64,000 bases of DNA from Pseudoalteromonas rubra (GCF_005887095.1 NZ_PNCI01000030.1:1-64000); one strand, 5' to 3'; counted from the first letter of the stretch, positions 52,997-62,922 are shown. The notes: generated by a model from the sequence alone, not told the origin. Numbers and translations are program-made.

Positions 52997-53977
52997 CTAC
53001 TGCCCATCCTGTCCGTGCCAGTCCCAGTTGGGATAAAATGTGCCATTTACCGTGGCATTGAGGCCAGAAATAATAGAGTTGGGTTTATCGACAGATTGCC
53101 ACCCGCTTGCATAGGCGTTTTTAAGTTCAAAAACCACATTGCCCCAAAGCCAGTAAGGACCGGTAATGGAGGACTGATTGTAAGCTGCAAACAGGGTCTG
53201 ACCGCCCATCATGATTTCCTTAACGGTACTTTGGTTGTCAACTTCTGCAACGGCTTTGCTCCAGATTTTGAGCAACTTAATACTGGATTGATTGTCGCCC
53301 AGAAAATACCCGTTACCAGAGACTTCGACGTCGTTAAACTGATTGCTGCTGGTCGTTCGGGCCATTGATGTGTCCAAGACGTTAAGTGCAACCTGTTGAT
53401 TTCAATCCATTAGATTTGCCACTGAACTCCCTGAGACCCGAAGCTGAAAGCTGTTTTGGTTCCTGGCAAACAGGGTACTATTATCATCAGTAACAAAGGG
53501 GTAAAACGGTGCTTTTGGGTTGAACACGTAGGCTGTTTTCAGGCCATCAATGGTGACAGTGGCATTGGCTTCAATGCGCAGCACCCGGGCCTTATCCGGC
53601 GTATCAATAGTAAAGTTTCTGAGTGACGATACAGCTGAACTGACGACAATGGCTGTTTTTTGTTGATGTGAAGCGTGCAGTGAGATGGTTGCGTTGTCCT
53701 GAGCACTGCCTGTTAGCGTGATTCCGTCTCGCTCAATGAGGATCGGTCCGTCACATTGTCCGGAAAACTCAACAGTCATCTCAAGCGATAATGAATGAAG
53801 ATAATCAAGCATACGCCTGAGTGCCTGTGGATCATTGTGGCAGTTGACGATGATTTGGTGATAACTGTTCAGTTCAACCTCATTATTGTGCTCTGCAATT
53901 AGCTGCTGTGCCGAAACACTGCAAGCTGAAATGCACAACGGCGTGATGATCCTCGCGAGTAAGTTTAGTGGTTTCAT
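52997..53977 (-). pseudogene. secreted protein gene interrupted by one in-frame TGA
   Basis: A signal-peptide-bearing frame (MKPLNLLARIITPLCISACSV) runs 191 codons to a TGA at 53402-53404, then continues in the same frame with normal coding character (VALNVLDTSMARTTSSNQFNDVEVSGNGYFLGDN... in pieces) to a natural end at 52997. The two halves together make about 325 residues with a beta-helix-like flavour (repeated short strands, DGITLTGSAQDN, NSIISGLNATVNG). A single substitution such as TGG to TGA would explain it. It could be a recent pseudogene, a sequencing error or a readthrough site. There is no second ribosome site evident for the downstream half. Confidence 0.65.
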
Positions 53978-54159
53978 TCCTGTGACCTTACATGTTGCTT
54001 TAATGAAAATAAAATGTAGCTTTTGATGTGTTTTTGGTCAATTGATTTTACTAATTTGATTGCCAGTGCTTGCACACTAACCTGGTACAGGAAAATATAA
54101 TGAGTAATGTCAGAAGGCTATGCCGGGGTGATACACCCGGCATAGTGCAATATGTCTGG

Positions 54160-55947
54160 TTAGTTCATAAGCTGACGGATGAATTTGACCGGGGCGCTGC
54201 CATAGCTCAGAAATTGCTCATGGAATGCTTTGAGGTTGAAGTCGTCCTGCAGTTTTGTCTTTTGCTCTTCGCGAAGGTCGTAAATTTCACGAAACCCACT
54301 GTAATAACTGGTTAACTGTACCTGACTCAGTGTTGCGCGTCGCCACTTGCCTTCTGCTTCTGCCTGCTCCTGGAAAGCCCCATTCATGAGTAGATCTAAG
54401 CCCTGTTCTTTGCTGATCCCTTTAACCTGAATGCCGTAATCCAAAATGGTGTTACAGATCACACGAAGGTTCCATTTATAGTACATCAGCCACATTTCTG
54501 GCTCGAAATTACCATAGCCCTCTTCAAGCATCATGCGTTCTGTATACACAGCCCAGCCTTCAACCATGGCGCCGTTACCGAAGATACTTTTGACCAGAGA
54601 TGGAGAGGTATTGGAATAAACAAGCTGAGTGTAGTGGCCTGGTACTGCTTCATGAATGTTGAGGATCTGCAATATCCAGTGGTTGTATTCACGTAATAAA
54701 GAGCCAGCCTGCTCATCAGTCAGACCGTCGAGTGGCTCCACGTTGTAATACGTGTTTTCTTTTGTCTCATAAGGACCCGGTGCCGAAATGGATGCCAGCG
54801 CAAAACCCTGCATGTAGTCTGGAGTCTGACGAACTACCAGAGGTTTTTCCGGATCTAAAGTTAACAAGTCCTTCTCCATGACAAAGCGTTCCAGTTCCGG
54901 GATCTGGCGTTTGATTTCATCTACAAACTGAGACTTATCGACATGGCGCTGAGACAGGTGCTTTATCAGTGTCGCAATGGCTTGGCTGTCATCTTCAGGG
55001 CGTGCGGTTTGCGGGAAGTATTTCGGCCAAAGCTGCTTAGTCAGCGTGACCATTTCCGCAGTGACCCGTGCTTTGTCGGCAAGTGCTTTTTCATACATCT
55101 GTTTAGCGGTGTAGCCCGACTGGATATCAAAAGCAAACTTCTCTTCATAGAGCGCTTCACCAATCCGAAAACTGCGTGCTTTACCGGTTTTCAGCATTTC
55201 CAGCTCAAGCCCTGACAGGAAATCTATGTAGCCGTTAATTGCGGTTTTAGCGTTGGCAAAGCGCTGTTTAAACTGCGCTTTTTCCTGTGCACTGAAAGAA
55301 GAGAGTGCATCTGCACGAGTGAGCAAATCATCGGTTAGTACGCTAAATGCCCCTTTATTCTGCTGGATCCCTAGTTGAGTGTATTCTTGCGTCGGATCAT
55401 CAATGTTGGCCTGTGCGGCACGGTAATAGTCAGGGACGTATTGTAGCCGATTAAGGACCTGACGGAGCTTTTGTTCTTCGGATTTAAAGCGACTGTTTAG
55501 AATGTTTGCAAAACCGTATGACACATTGTAACTGCTCGGATCCCACTGCCAGCGTTTGAATTTTTCCTGATCCCAGCGGGTACTTTTTAATTCGTTTTCA
55601 ATCAGGTAATAATCAATTTTCAGATTGTCGCTGAGTTTTTCTGGATCAAATGAATGCAGCTTGGCCAGCTGGGCATCGATGAAAGTTAGATTTGCTGCGC
55701 GATTTGCCGCATCGGGAATGGTGATCACATCATCGTATTTGCCGTATCCACGATATACGGACAGCTCGGGATATTGTTGCCATAATTGTTCGATAAACTG
55801 GTCTGAAAAGGTTTTAAAAGCGGCATCTTGTTGCTGTTGGCTGGTTACTGAGGCCATTGATTGTGTCTGTGATTGGTCTTGAGTCTGAGCGCAGCCTGCA
55901 AGGGTAAAGATGGTCGCCAGAGAAAGGCTGATCACCGTTTTTTTCAT
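54160..55947 (-). CDS. DUF885-family lipoprotein, predicted metallopeptidase
   Basis: 595 residues with a lipobox (TLAGC) followed by a Gln/Ser-rich linker. The DUF885 domain fills the rest. It contains the conserved HEAVPGHYTQ (an H-E-x4-H-type zinc site) and, some residues later, EGWAVYTERM with the second Glu, as in peptidase-like DUF885 proteins. Mature length is normal. Its ATG overlaps the soxR stop by four bases, so it is the second gene of a soxR operon. Possible roles in peptide degradation are inferred from the family fold only. Confidence 0.85.
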   Translation of the reverse strand: MKKTVISLSLATIFTLAGCAQTQDQSQTQSMASVTSQQQQDAAFKTFSDQFIEQLWQQYPELSVYRGYGKYDDVITIPDAANRAANLTFIDAQLAKLHSFDPEKLSDNLKIDYYLIENELKSTRWDQEKFKRWQWDPSSYNVSYGFANILNSRFKSEEQKLRQVLNRLQYVPDYYRAAQANIDDPTQEYTQLGIQQNKGAFSVLTDDLLTRADALSSFSAQEKAQFKQRFANAKTAINGYIDFLSGLELEMLKTGKARSFRIGEALYEEKFAFDIQSGYTAKQMYEKALADKARVTAEMVTLTKQLWPKYFPQTARPEDDSQAIATLIKHLSQRHVDKSQFVDEIKRQIPELERFVMEKDLLTLDPEKPLVVRQTPDYMQGFALASISAPGPYETKENTYYNVEPLDGLTDEQAGSLLREYNHWILQILNIHEAVPGHYTQLVYSNTSPSLVKSIFGNGAMVEGWAVYTERMMLEEGYGNFEPEMWLMYYKWNLRVICNTILDYGIQVKGISKEQGLDLLMNGAFQEQAEAEGKWRRATLSQVQLTSYYSGFREIYDLREEQKTKLQDDFNLKAFHEQFLSYGSAPVKFIRQLMN

Positions 55948-56471
55948 TCGCTTGTTCCTTTTATATGGTTTTTCTTATCATAACAAGATTTAACTGCCTT
56001 TGCCTGCACCGGGCTATCAATAAGGACAGCTCCTGTGCCTGCCTGAGCCATTACATCTTCCGGGTTGTACATGGGACAGCGGCTCATGGATAAACAGCCA
56101 CACCCTATGCAGCCATCCACCATGTCACGGACACGTTGCATGTAGGCGATTTTTTCATCCAACTTTGCCTGCCATTGTCTGGACATATTTGCCCAGTCTT
56201 GTTTACTTGGGGTATCGCTGTGTGGCAATGCCATCAGCGTCTCTTTGATTTCAGCCAGAGTGATCCCCATTTTTTGTCCCGCTTTAATAATGGCTATGCG
56301 GCGTAAGACATCTTTTTTGTATCGTCTTTGATTTCCGGTATTACGCCAGCTGCGGATCAGGCCTTTGTTTTCATAGAAGTGAAGTGCTGACACTGCGACG
56401 TCTGCACGTTTCGCGACCTGTCCGACACTGAGTCTAGGTTCGTCCCGCTCCGGTTTATTGTTTGTCGTCAT
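55944..56471 (-). CDS. soxR: redox-sensing transcriptional activator SoxR
   Basis: 175 residues of the MerR family: helix-turn-helix VGQVAKRADVAVSALHFYENKGLI, a dimerisation helix and the [2Fe-2S] cluster motif CIGCGCLSMSRC (CX2CXCX5C), which is diagnostic for SoxR. The cluster is oxidised by redox-cycling drugs or superoxide, and oxidised SoxR activates transcription. A SoxR box lies 13 bases upstream of its start, between it and the flavodoxin-like gene, so that gene is the likely direct target, as in non-enteric bacteria. The DUF885 gene follows and overlaps. Confidence 0.95.
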   Translation of the reverse strand: MTTNNKPERDEPRLSVGQVAKRADVAVSALHFYENKGLIRSWRNTGNQRRYKKDVLRRIAIIKAGQKMGITLAEIKETLMALPHSDTPSKQDWANMSRQWQAKLDEKIAYMQRVRDMVDGCIGCGCLSMSRCPMYNPEDVMAQAGTGAVLIDSPVQAKAVKSCYDKKNHIKGTSE

Positions 56472-56479
56472 TGTTTTGC

Positions 56480-56510
56480 TTTACCTGAATCTTGGTTGAG
56501 GTTTTAGACT
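56480..56510 (+). promoter_or_regulatory. SoxR-type promoter with 19-bp spacer
   Basis: TTTACC (56480-56485) and TAGACT (56505-56510) serve as -35 and -10 boxes with a 19-bp spacer, the abnormal length typical of MerR/SoxR activated promoters. The 18-bp SoxR box lies across the spacer. It drives the flavodoxin-like gene. Confidence 0.7.
56484..56501. promoter_or_regulatory. SoxR box
   Basis: CCTGAATCTTGGTTGAGG matches the SoxR operator layout (CCTCAAG...CTTGAGG, 18 bases), with TTGAGG exact on the right and one mismatch in the left CCTCAA element. It lies between soxR and the flavodoxin-like gene. Confidence 0.75.
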
Positions 56511-56539
56511 AACAGCAAATAATACAATGGAGAACCACT

Positions 56540-57001
56540 ATGAAATCAGTCATTTTATACTCAAGTTCAAAAAAATATGGGAATACTGCGCATTCGGTAC
56601 AAACGTTGGCACCAGAATTACAAGCTGATTGTATTTATCTCGATGATTATGAAATTAATGACTATTGCTATAATCACACCAATAGTGATGATGGTTTTCG
56701 CACCTTGTTTCGTCGCTTACTGAACTATGATCATATTGTTTTTGCGTCGCCAGTTTACTGGTATGCAATGACGCCCAGAATGAAGGCATTCTTTGACCGT
56801 ATCACCGAGTTTATGGATGACGAAGCACTGCAGCCAGAATTGAGAAAGCTGCGTAATAAAAGGTTTTCGATACTTTCAAATTCGATTAAAGGAGCTGCAC
56901 CAAAGTGCTTTATTGAGGTATTCCAAAGAACCTGTGAATACCTGGGTATGATCTGCCACAGTCAAATTCATCATCAGTATCCGTTTGAGGGAGACAAATA
57001 A
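56540..57001 (+). CDS. flavodoxin-like NAD(P)H-dependent oxidoreductase, SoxR target
   Basis: 153 residues of the flavodoxin/NADPH-dependent FMN reductase group: the N-terminal phosphate-binding strand ILYSSSKKYGNTAHSV, and FASPVYWYAMTPRMKAFFDRITEFMD, in which PVYW contacts flavin and KAFFDR is typical of WrbA/NQO-like enzymes. It probably reduces quinones or other redox-cycling compounds and so limits superoxide. The promoter has a SoxR box and 19-bp spacer, and soxR diverges, so induction by redox drugs is expected. Confidence 0.85.
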   Translation: MKSVILYSSSKKYGNTAHSVQTLAPELQADCIYLDDYEINDYCYNHTNSDDGFRTLFRRLLNYDHIVFASPVYWYAMTPRMKAFFDRITEFMDDEALQPELRKLRNKRFSILSNSIKGAAPKCFIEVFQRTCEYLGMICHSQIHHQYPFEGDK

Positions 57002-57136
57002 AAAATGAATTTTTCTGGTTAAAAAATAGGCGTTAATTATTTCATTAAACTAAACTGTCATTGCTGTGTCACGGAGAACCGATTGTCAGGCTCTGTGCAT
57101 AGCAATATCAGTAACCGTCGAAACCAGGAATTACCC

Positions 57137-59071
57137 ATGAAGATATACAAGCTGCGCAACTGGCTTGTTATATTGTCAGTTTTCATTCTTGCCTCCTGCC
57201 TGGGAGACGATGACGACGACAATACTAAAACGCCAGACACAACTGCACAAACCACAGAAATCAAAGTGAGCCCGGCTTTGGGGCTAACCCGAAATGCCAC
57301 AGTCAGGCTTGTTCTACTTGCCAATAATACGCCAATTGAAGGGGCTACCGGTAACACCGGAGAGTCCGGCGTTGCAACCATATCGCTTTCGTCAGCAATT
57401 ACCGAGCCCTTTATTGTCGAGGTAATTGGCGGAGGAAACGCTGAATACTTTGATGAGGCCAAAGGTACCTTTCTGGCTTTACCGGCTGATGCCACGCTAC
57501 GTGCTGTTCTGGGGGCTTTTCAGTCTGAAGTTGGGGTCACAACACTGACCGAAATTGCTGCAACAGCCATATTGAATACAGGGGCCACAAGTACCTCAGC
57601 CATTGAGTTGGTCAATGAGCAGGTGCGTGTCGCCCTGGCTCCGGCTCTGACCGACATAACCGCTCCACCTCAGTTAATCGGTGCGAACAGCGGTGTGACC
57701 GCAAGTAGTGATCAGGCAGGAATATATGCTGTTTCTCTTGCCGCACTGGCTCAGCTCGGTGATTCGTCGAGTTCACCGGCATTAGCCATTGTTGATGCAT
57801 TACGTGCTGACTTTCTGGATTTAACGATTGACGGAAAGGTTGGCGATAAAGTGTTCGAATCACCTTTGTACAACGCCAGTAATTTTATCAGTGAATATAC
57901 CAGTGCCATTCAGGCATACGCACAACAGGTAGGGTTAACAGCTGACCTCAATACAACTTTTTCTTTGGACAACATCAAGAAAACGCTTGAAGGGTTGGGT
58001 GACATTTTTGCCGGCTTGGATCTTGGCTCGCTTGAGCTGGACTTTGTGCCCGGCGGTTTATCTTCTGGATCAGGAGGTGATTCAGGCGGTGACAATACCG
58101 GTGAAGGCAACACTTTGACCATCACAGGTACTTCGACCGTGGCGGGTGTCACGACAGAAATACCCAAAATCACTATCAATGACGTACCTGCGCCAGACCC
58201 CAATGATCTTGAAACCATCAAAAAGCAGATTGAGGATTCGCTTGTTCAACAAAGCCTGACAGTGAATGATCTGGTATTTGAATTGGTGAGCAGCTCAGCA
58301 ACCGAAATTGTGGTCTCTGTGCGTTATTCAGTGACAACTCAGGGGGTAACTGTCTCATCTGATTTAACTTATACCTGGACGCTGACTGGCAATGACAATA
58401 ATGACGTAATGCTGCCAGAAGTGCTCAAAGGCCAGGTATTCGAATTGATGTTTATGTTAGCGAATAACGGCAGCAGTTATGCCGACGGTCAGAAAGTTAA
58501 ATTTACATTCTCAAGTTCAGGCATGATGTTTATAGACACCGATCCGGACGCAAACAATGGAGACGAAATGTCGCTTGATGGTGTGATGATGGAAGGATCT
58601 GAATATGTTTACAAAGACGATGGCGGGTTTATGTACAAGGTGTCTGTAACAGCAACAGGCATTAAGGAAATCAACTTGTTTACTATGGAAAATCAATTAC
58701 TGGGTTCATTTATCGCTGCAGGTGTTACTAACCTGGACCTGGTAACCGCAAAAGCAGGAGAGTATAGAGTAACCGGAACCGGTCATACACGTGGCACTGT
58801 GGTGATAGGCTCAGATGGCGCTATCGACTTTGACACTGGTATCACTTACGCACAAAGCGACATAACAAGAATCGACGATCGTACCGGAGCAGAACTGGAA
58901 GAGCCTCGTATTCAGGTGAATTATGGACAGGATGATGATGGGCCAGTGATCAATCTGTTTTTGTCGCAAGACCGTATGCAGATCACCAGTATCCAGTACA
59001 GAATACGTTCGGAAGGCGTGGATGTCATGGTAACGGTTGAAGGCACAGTGACGGGGGGTGGTGGCGGTTAA
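57137..59071 (+). CDS. large predicted lipoprotein with Asp-rich start
   Basis: 644 residues: lipoprotein signal ending ILASC (lipobox), then an acidic stretch (LGDDDDDN). Residues of about 40-110 look like a beta-sandwich (carboxypeptidase-regulatory-like, VRLVLLANNTPIEGATGNTG), a Ser/Thr-rich middle follows, a Gly-rich linker (SGSGGDSGGDNTGEGN) near 325-345 separates two halves, and the C-terminal half is beta-rich and ends VEGTVTGGGGG. AGGAATTACCC precedes the ATG at 57137. The family is unknown to me; surface-exposed envelope protein is the best description. A 12-bp hairpin follows. Confidence 0.7.
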   Translation: MKIYKLRNWLVILSVFILASCLGDDDDDNTKTPDTTAQTTEIKVSPALGLTRNATVRLVLLANNTPIEGATGNTGESGVATISLSSAITEPFIVEVIGGGNAEYFDEAKGTFLALPADATLRAVLGAFQSEVGVTTLTEIAATAILNTGATSTSAIELVNEQVRVALAPALTDITAPPQLIGANSGVTASSDQAGIYAVSLAALAQLGDSSSSPALAIVDALRADFLDLTIDGKVGDKVFESPLYNASNFISEYTSAIQAYAQQVGLTADLNTTFSLDNIKKTLEGLGDIFAGLDLGSLELDFVPGGLSSGSGGDSGGDNTGEGNTLTITGTSTVAGVTTEIPKITINDVPAPDPNDLETIKKQIEDSLVQQSLTVNDLVFELVSSSATEIVVSVRYSVTTQGVTVSSDLTYTWTLTGNDNNDVMLPEVLKGQVFELMFMLANNGSSYADGQKVKFTFSSSGMMFIDTDPDANNGDEMSLDGVMMEGSEYVYKDDGGFMYKVSVTATGIKEINLFTMENQLLGSFIAAGVTNLDLVTAKAGEYRVTGTGHTRGTVVIGSDGAIDFDTGITYAQSDITRIDDRTGAELEEPRIQVNYGQDDDGPVINLFLSQDRMQITSIQYRIRSEGVDVMVTVEGTVTGGGGG

Positions 59072-59087
59072 TCACTAAACTGAATGA

Positions 59088-59115
59088 GTAAAAGCGGGTG
59101 AAAACCCGCTTTTAC
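59088..59115. terminator. strong 12-bp hairpin terminator
   Basis: GTAAAAGCGGGT (59088-59099) pairs exactly with ACCCGCTTTTAC (59104-59115) around the stable GAAA tetraloop. The A/T flanks provide T-runs in both directions, so it can stop both convergent genes. Confidence 0.85.
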
Positions 59116-59157
59116 CGTTATATAACAGCCCGAATCAGGCACGCTTGTTTAGTGTGC

Positions 59158-59676
59158 TTACCACTTAAACAGCTTACATCTTTGCTGGGTATTGCCCTGA
59201 TAATTGGAGACAACCGTGTGTCCAACTTTTGACTCACGGATTGGGTCGACGCTGAATGTATTCATGTTAACGTCAATCGTACCGTTGCTGTCGAGCTTGT
59301 AAGACACTTGTAGCTTGGTACTGCCGATTTCAAACAGGCTTAAGAACTCATCGTTTAGCAGGTATTGATCAATGACAACGCCATTGTTTTCATCAATAGC
59401 ATAATGGCCCAGGTTTTCGTTGATTGTCAGCAAGCTGTAATTGCGAACATTTTTACGCGCGCCTTCTCCATAAGTCACGATCCAGTCAGCTTTGTCGTCT
59501 ACAGATGCGCCGACCTCAAGTGACATTGGAAATTGGTAAAGCGTTCCGCGAGCAGGTGAGATGACTTCGCACTGACCTTTGTAATAACCCTGCCACTGTT
59601 GTGGTGAAGCTTGTGCGGTTGCGCTCAGCATTGTTATTGTTGTGAGTGCTAAAGCAGATTTGATCATCTTATTCAT
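59158..59676 (-). CDS. secreted protein of unknown function
   Basis: 172 residues with a Sec signal peptide (ALALTTITMLSATAQA-SP), followed by a beta-rich mature protein with two Cys (GQCEV near the start and QQRCKLF at the very end) that could form a disulfide joining the termini. AAGGA precedes the ATG by eight bases. I recognise no family. It sits alone, convergent to the large lipoprotein gene. Confidence 0.6.
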   Translation of the reverse strand: MNKMIKSALALTTITMLSATAQASPQQWQGYYKGQCEVISPARGTLYQFPMSLEVGASVDDKADWIVTYGEGARKNVRNYSLLTINENLGHYAIDENNGVVIDQYLLNDEFLSLFEIGSTKLQVSYKLDSNGTIDVNMNTFSVDPIRESKVGHTVVSNYQGNTQQRCKLFKW

Positions 59677-59884
59677 ACTATTTTCCTTTGTGATAGTGTT
59701 TACCCATTTAAGGTAAATGTAACTGGTTAAACTTGCAATACGGTGCGTAATGCTTTGTAAATAGGATGTCTTTTAAGTAGCCTGCTTGTATACTACCTGT
59801 TTGGGGACTTCGAAATCGGCAAAAGCTTGTTATGAATATCTGATCCATAACAACCACGCGCCATCGCTAAATACGAGGATGAAT

Positions 59885-60343
59885 ATGGTTACAAGAACGG
59901 TGCTGGGTTTACTACTTGCTTTGTGTATATCGCCAGCTCAGGCTCAGTCATTGGAGTTTGCCGGTGGTGCTGACCGAACCAATGTGATTGACGCAACAAA
60001 GTTACTGAGTCAGGCGCAGCAGTATCATCAGAGTGAGGTAACGGTGAAAGGCACAGTGACCAAAGTATGTAAAAAGCGTGGTTGCTGGATGACGCTGAAT
60101 GTAGACAACACAGAGCAAATCACTGTAAAAGTACGTGATGGTGACATGGTATTTCCAATGTCGGCAGTGGGCAAAACTGCCTATGCAACAGGTCGGTTCG
60201 AAGTGTTTGAGCTGACATTGGAAAAATCGCGTAGGTATCTGGCTCACAAAGCCGAAGAAAATGGCGAAGTGTTTGATGCAGATGCGATACAGAAGCCGAT
60301 CACTGTATACAGAATCAAGCCCCGCGCAGTCACGATCCTCTGA
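59885..60343 (+). CDS. DUF4920-family secreted protein
   Basis: About 152 residues: a signal peptide (VLGLLLALCISPAQA), then a small OB-fold-like domain with VTVKGTVTKVCKKRGCWMTL, where two Cys (VC...GCW) are conserved, and IKVR-type strands ending in the FEVFELTLEK region. This pattern is that of DUF4920 proteins, which are periplasmic and uncharacterised. GAGG six bases before 59885 favours this ATG over the one at 59879. It leads into the permease gene after about 85 bases. Confidence 0.75.
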   Translation: MVTRTVLGLLLALCISPAQAQSLEFAGGADRTNVIDATKLLSQAQQYHQSEVTVKGTVTKVCKKRGCWMTLNVDNTEQITVKVRDGDMVFPMSAVGKTAYATGRFEVFELTLEKSRRYLAHKAEENGEVFDADAIQKPITVYRIKPRAVTIL

Positions 60344-60428
60344 GAAAGCGCCGGATAGACTCCATAATGTTTCCACTGTTGTGTGCTGTACTTAGGTTTT
60401 ACCTTTGCTATACCAAAAAGGCCACAAT

Positions 60429-61652
60429 GTGACTGAAGACAGTAACTATGGGCTCAAGCCCGTTCCAGAGTCAGCCAGAAAAGGAGGCATTGCTTTATCC
60501 CTGCTGATGCTGGGACTCACATTTTTCTCCGCCAGTATGTGGACTGGAGGCACCCTGGGTACGGGGCTTTCATTTGATGATTTTTTTCTGGCAGTATTAG
60601 TCGGTAACTTATTGCTGGGTATATACACCTCTGCACTGGGTTATATAGGTGCATCCACCGGATTGTCTACTCATTTACTGGCACGATTTTCATTTGGTGT
60701 GAAGGGATCTTGGCTGCCTTCTATGCTTTTGGGCGGCACTCAGGTCGGCTGGTTTGGTGTTGGGGTGGCGATGTTTGCCATACCTGTCCACAAGGCAACA
60801 GGGTTCGATACCAATGTACTGATCATTTTGGCTGGCCTTGCAATGACCACAACGGTTTATTTCGGTATATCCGCTTTAATGGCGCTGTCTGTCCTTGCTG
60901 TGCCAGCGATTGCTTTGCTGGGAGGGTACTCCGTGTGGCTTGCTGTGCAAGAAGTTGGCGGGATCAGCGAGCTACAGTCACTGGTACCAGCAGATCCTAT
61001 GCCTATGAGTGCTGCGATCGCATTGGTGGTTGGGTCGTTTATTTCAGCAGGTACGTTAACTGCCGACTTTGTGCGTTTTGCCCGCCGGCCCTCAAGTGCG
61101 GTGCTGATCACGCTAATTGCCTTTTTTCTGGGTAACAGCTTAATGTTCATTTTTGGCGCTGCCGGTGGTGCGGTAATGGGGGAATCTGACATTGCACAGG
61201 TGTTGATGCTGCAAGGTTTACTTATTCCCGCCATTGTGGTTTTAGGTCTGAACATTTGGACGACAAATGACAATGCATTGTATGCCTCAGGACTTGGTTT
61301 TGCGAATATCACCGGCTGGTCCAGTCGCAATCTGGCTGTGATCAATGGACTGATTGGCACACTCAGTGCGCTGTGGCTCTACAATCACTTTGTCAGTTGG
61401 CTTACTTTTTTGTCTGCGGCCATTCCGCCAATTGGTGGAGTGCTGATAGCCGATTATCTAATCAATAAACCGCGTTACCATGCATTTGAGCAAATGCAAT
61501 GGCAAACTGTGCGTTGGAGTGCCATTGTTGCTGTCTTTGTGGGCGTGTTGCTTGGGCATCTGTTGCCTGGCATTGTCCCCCTAAATGCCGTGCTTTCGGC
61601 TGCACTCTGTTATTCGGTTGTTTCTCGGTGGGAGAGTCGTATTGCGCGATAA
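60429..61652 (+). CDS. NCS1-family permease (CodB-like cytosine/nucleobase transporter)
   Basis: 407 residues and about twelve membrane helices. The N-terminal segment SARKGGIALSLLMLGLTFFSASMWTGG and the following LSTHLLARFSFG and GGTQVGWFGVG match CodB and relatives, which couple cytosine or related nucleobase uptake to protons or sodium. The start is a GTG at 60429 with AAAAAGG in front; a TTG 24 bases upstream lacks a ribosome site. No cytosine deaminase gene is adjacent, so the substrate could be another nucleobase or hydantoin-like compound. Confidence 0.85.
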   Translation: MTEDSNYGLKPVPESARKGGIALSLLMLGLTFFSASMWTGGTLGTGLSFDDFFLAVLVGNLLLGIYTSALGYIGASTGLSTHLLARFSFGVKGSWLPSMLLGGTQVGWFGVGVAMFAIPVHKATGFDTNVLIILAGLAMTTTVYFGISALMALSVLAVPAIALLGGYSVWLAVQEVGGISELQSLVPADPMPMSAAIALVVGSFISAGTLTADFVRFARRPSSAVLITLIAFFLGNSLMFIFGAAGGAVMGESDIAQVLMLQGLLIPAIVVLGLNIWTTNDNALYASGLGFANITGWSSRNLAVINGLIGTLSALWLYNHFVSWLTFLSAAIPPIGGVLIADYLINKPRYHAFEQMQWQTVRWSAIVAVFVGVLLGHLLPGIVPLNAVLSAALCYSVVSRWESRIAR

Positions 61653-61728
61653 CTGCAACTGAGTGTGCGTGCGGATTGATACCTAAAATGATACAATTCG
61701 TGTCCCTCACACTCTCATTTGGCACTCA

Positions 61729-62922
61729 ATGGACGATACCGAAAAGTATTTTAATATTCGTGTAATACTACCGCTGTTAGCAAGTATTGTGGCAATTACT
61801 CCTTTAGCGATAGACATGTACCTGCCCGCAATGCTGGTGATAGCCGACAGCCTGGGTACAGACATGCCCCAGGTCCAGGTTTCGCTCAGTATTTATCTTG
61901 CCGGTTATGCTATTGGTATGATGGTATTTGGTCCTCTTGCAGATCAATTGGGCAGGCGAAAATTGGCATTATTTGGGCTGGGTGGTTTTGCTGTTAGCTC
62001 ATTTTTAATCGCATTTAGCAGCGATGTTTCGCAACTATGGTTCTTGCGTGCAGCGCAGGCATTTACAGGCTCAGCGGCGACTGTAGTAGTGCCTGGGATC
62101 ATACGACATATCTATCAGGCCAACACTGCAAAAGGTATGTCCTATGTCTCTATGATCATGATGGTCGCGCCCCTGATTGCCCCCAGTGTGGGGTCGGCCA
62201 TTATGGGGTTGGCAAGCTGGCAGTGGATTTTTCTTACGCTGGCAAGTTATGCCATTGTGGTCATGATCCTCGCTTACTTCTATCTTGTGGAAGTGCCTAT
62301 TTATAAAAGTGACAAGCGAGGTTTTCACTTGTTCCTGGATAGCTATGCAACGGTATTGGGTAAACGCAGTGCGTTGCCCGATATCCTGAGTTCTATGCTG
62401 GTATCTTTTGGCTTCTTTTGTTTTCTCACCTCTGTGTCCTTTGTTTATCTCGATTACTTTGGAGTATCTGAACAGCTTTTTGGGGTGCTGTTTGCCTTTA
62501 ATGTTGTGGCGCTGATGTTGGGAAATTTTATTAATACAAGGCTAGTGCCCAAAGTGGGCTCACGCAAAATGTTGTACTACGGCCTGTTGCTTGGTTTGCT
62601 CAGTGCATCCGCGTTACTAATATTTAGCCTGATGGATTTGTCTTTGTATTACATTGTGCTGAGTATTGCGCCTTTGATGATGAGCTTGGGGGTCAGCGCA
62701 GCCAACGCAGATGCGCTCATTTTACTTGAGTTTGAGAAAAACTCGGGTACAGCGACGGCAGTGATCGGAACGCTCAGGTTTGGTAGCGGGGCTCTGGTAG
62801 GACCTTTGCTTGCCTTGCTCCATGCTAACAACACGGTTCCTTTTTCAGCAATGATGTTTGGTGCGGTTGCTATCACGGCTTTGGTTCAGGGTTGCCATTT
62901 TATTACGCATCGCCACAAATAA
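61729..62922 (+). CDS. MFS drug exporter, Bcr/CflA family
   Basis: 397 residues with twelve helices. The DHA1 12-TM pattern is clear: TPLAIDMYLPAML in helix 1, GPLADQLGRRKLALFG in the first loop (the motif A of drug:H+ antiporters) and IVRHIY-like segments. Bcr/CflA members export bicyclomycin, chloramphenicol, sulfonamides or dipeptides. It follows the permease gene after about 75 bases, with an own promoter possible. Terminator follows. Confidence 0.88.
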   Translation: MDDTEKYFNIRVILPLLASIVAITPLAIDMYLPAMLVIADSLGTDMPQVQVSLSIYLAGYAIGMMVFGPLADQLGRRKLALFGLGGFAVSSFLIAFSSDVSQLWFLRAAQAFTGSAATVVVPGIIRHIYQANTAKGMSYVSMIMMVAPLIAPSVGSAIMGLASWQWIFLTLASYAIVVMILAYFYLVEVPIYKSDKRGFHLFLDSYATVLGKRSALPDILSSMLVSFGFFCFLTSVSFVYLDYFGVSEQLFGVLFAFNVVALMLGNFINTRLVPKVGSRKMLYYGLLLGLLSASALLIFSLMDLSLYYIVLSIAPLMMSLGVSAANADALILLEFEKNSGTATAVIGTLRFGSGALVGPLLALLHANNTVPFSAMMFGAVAITALVQGCHFITHRHK

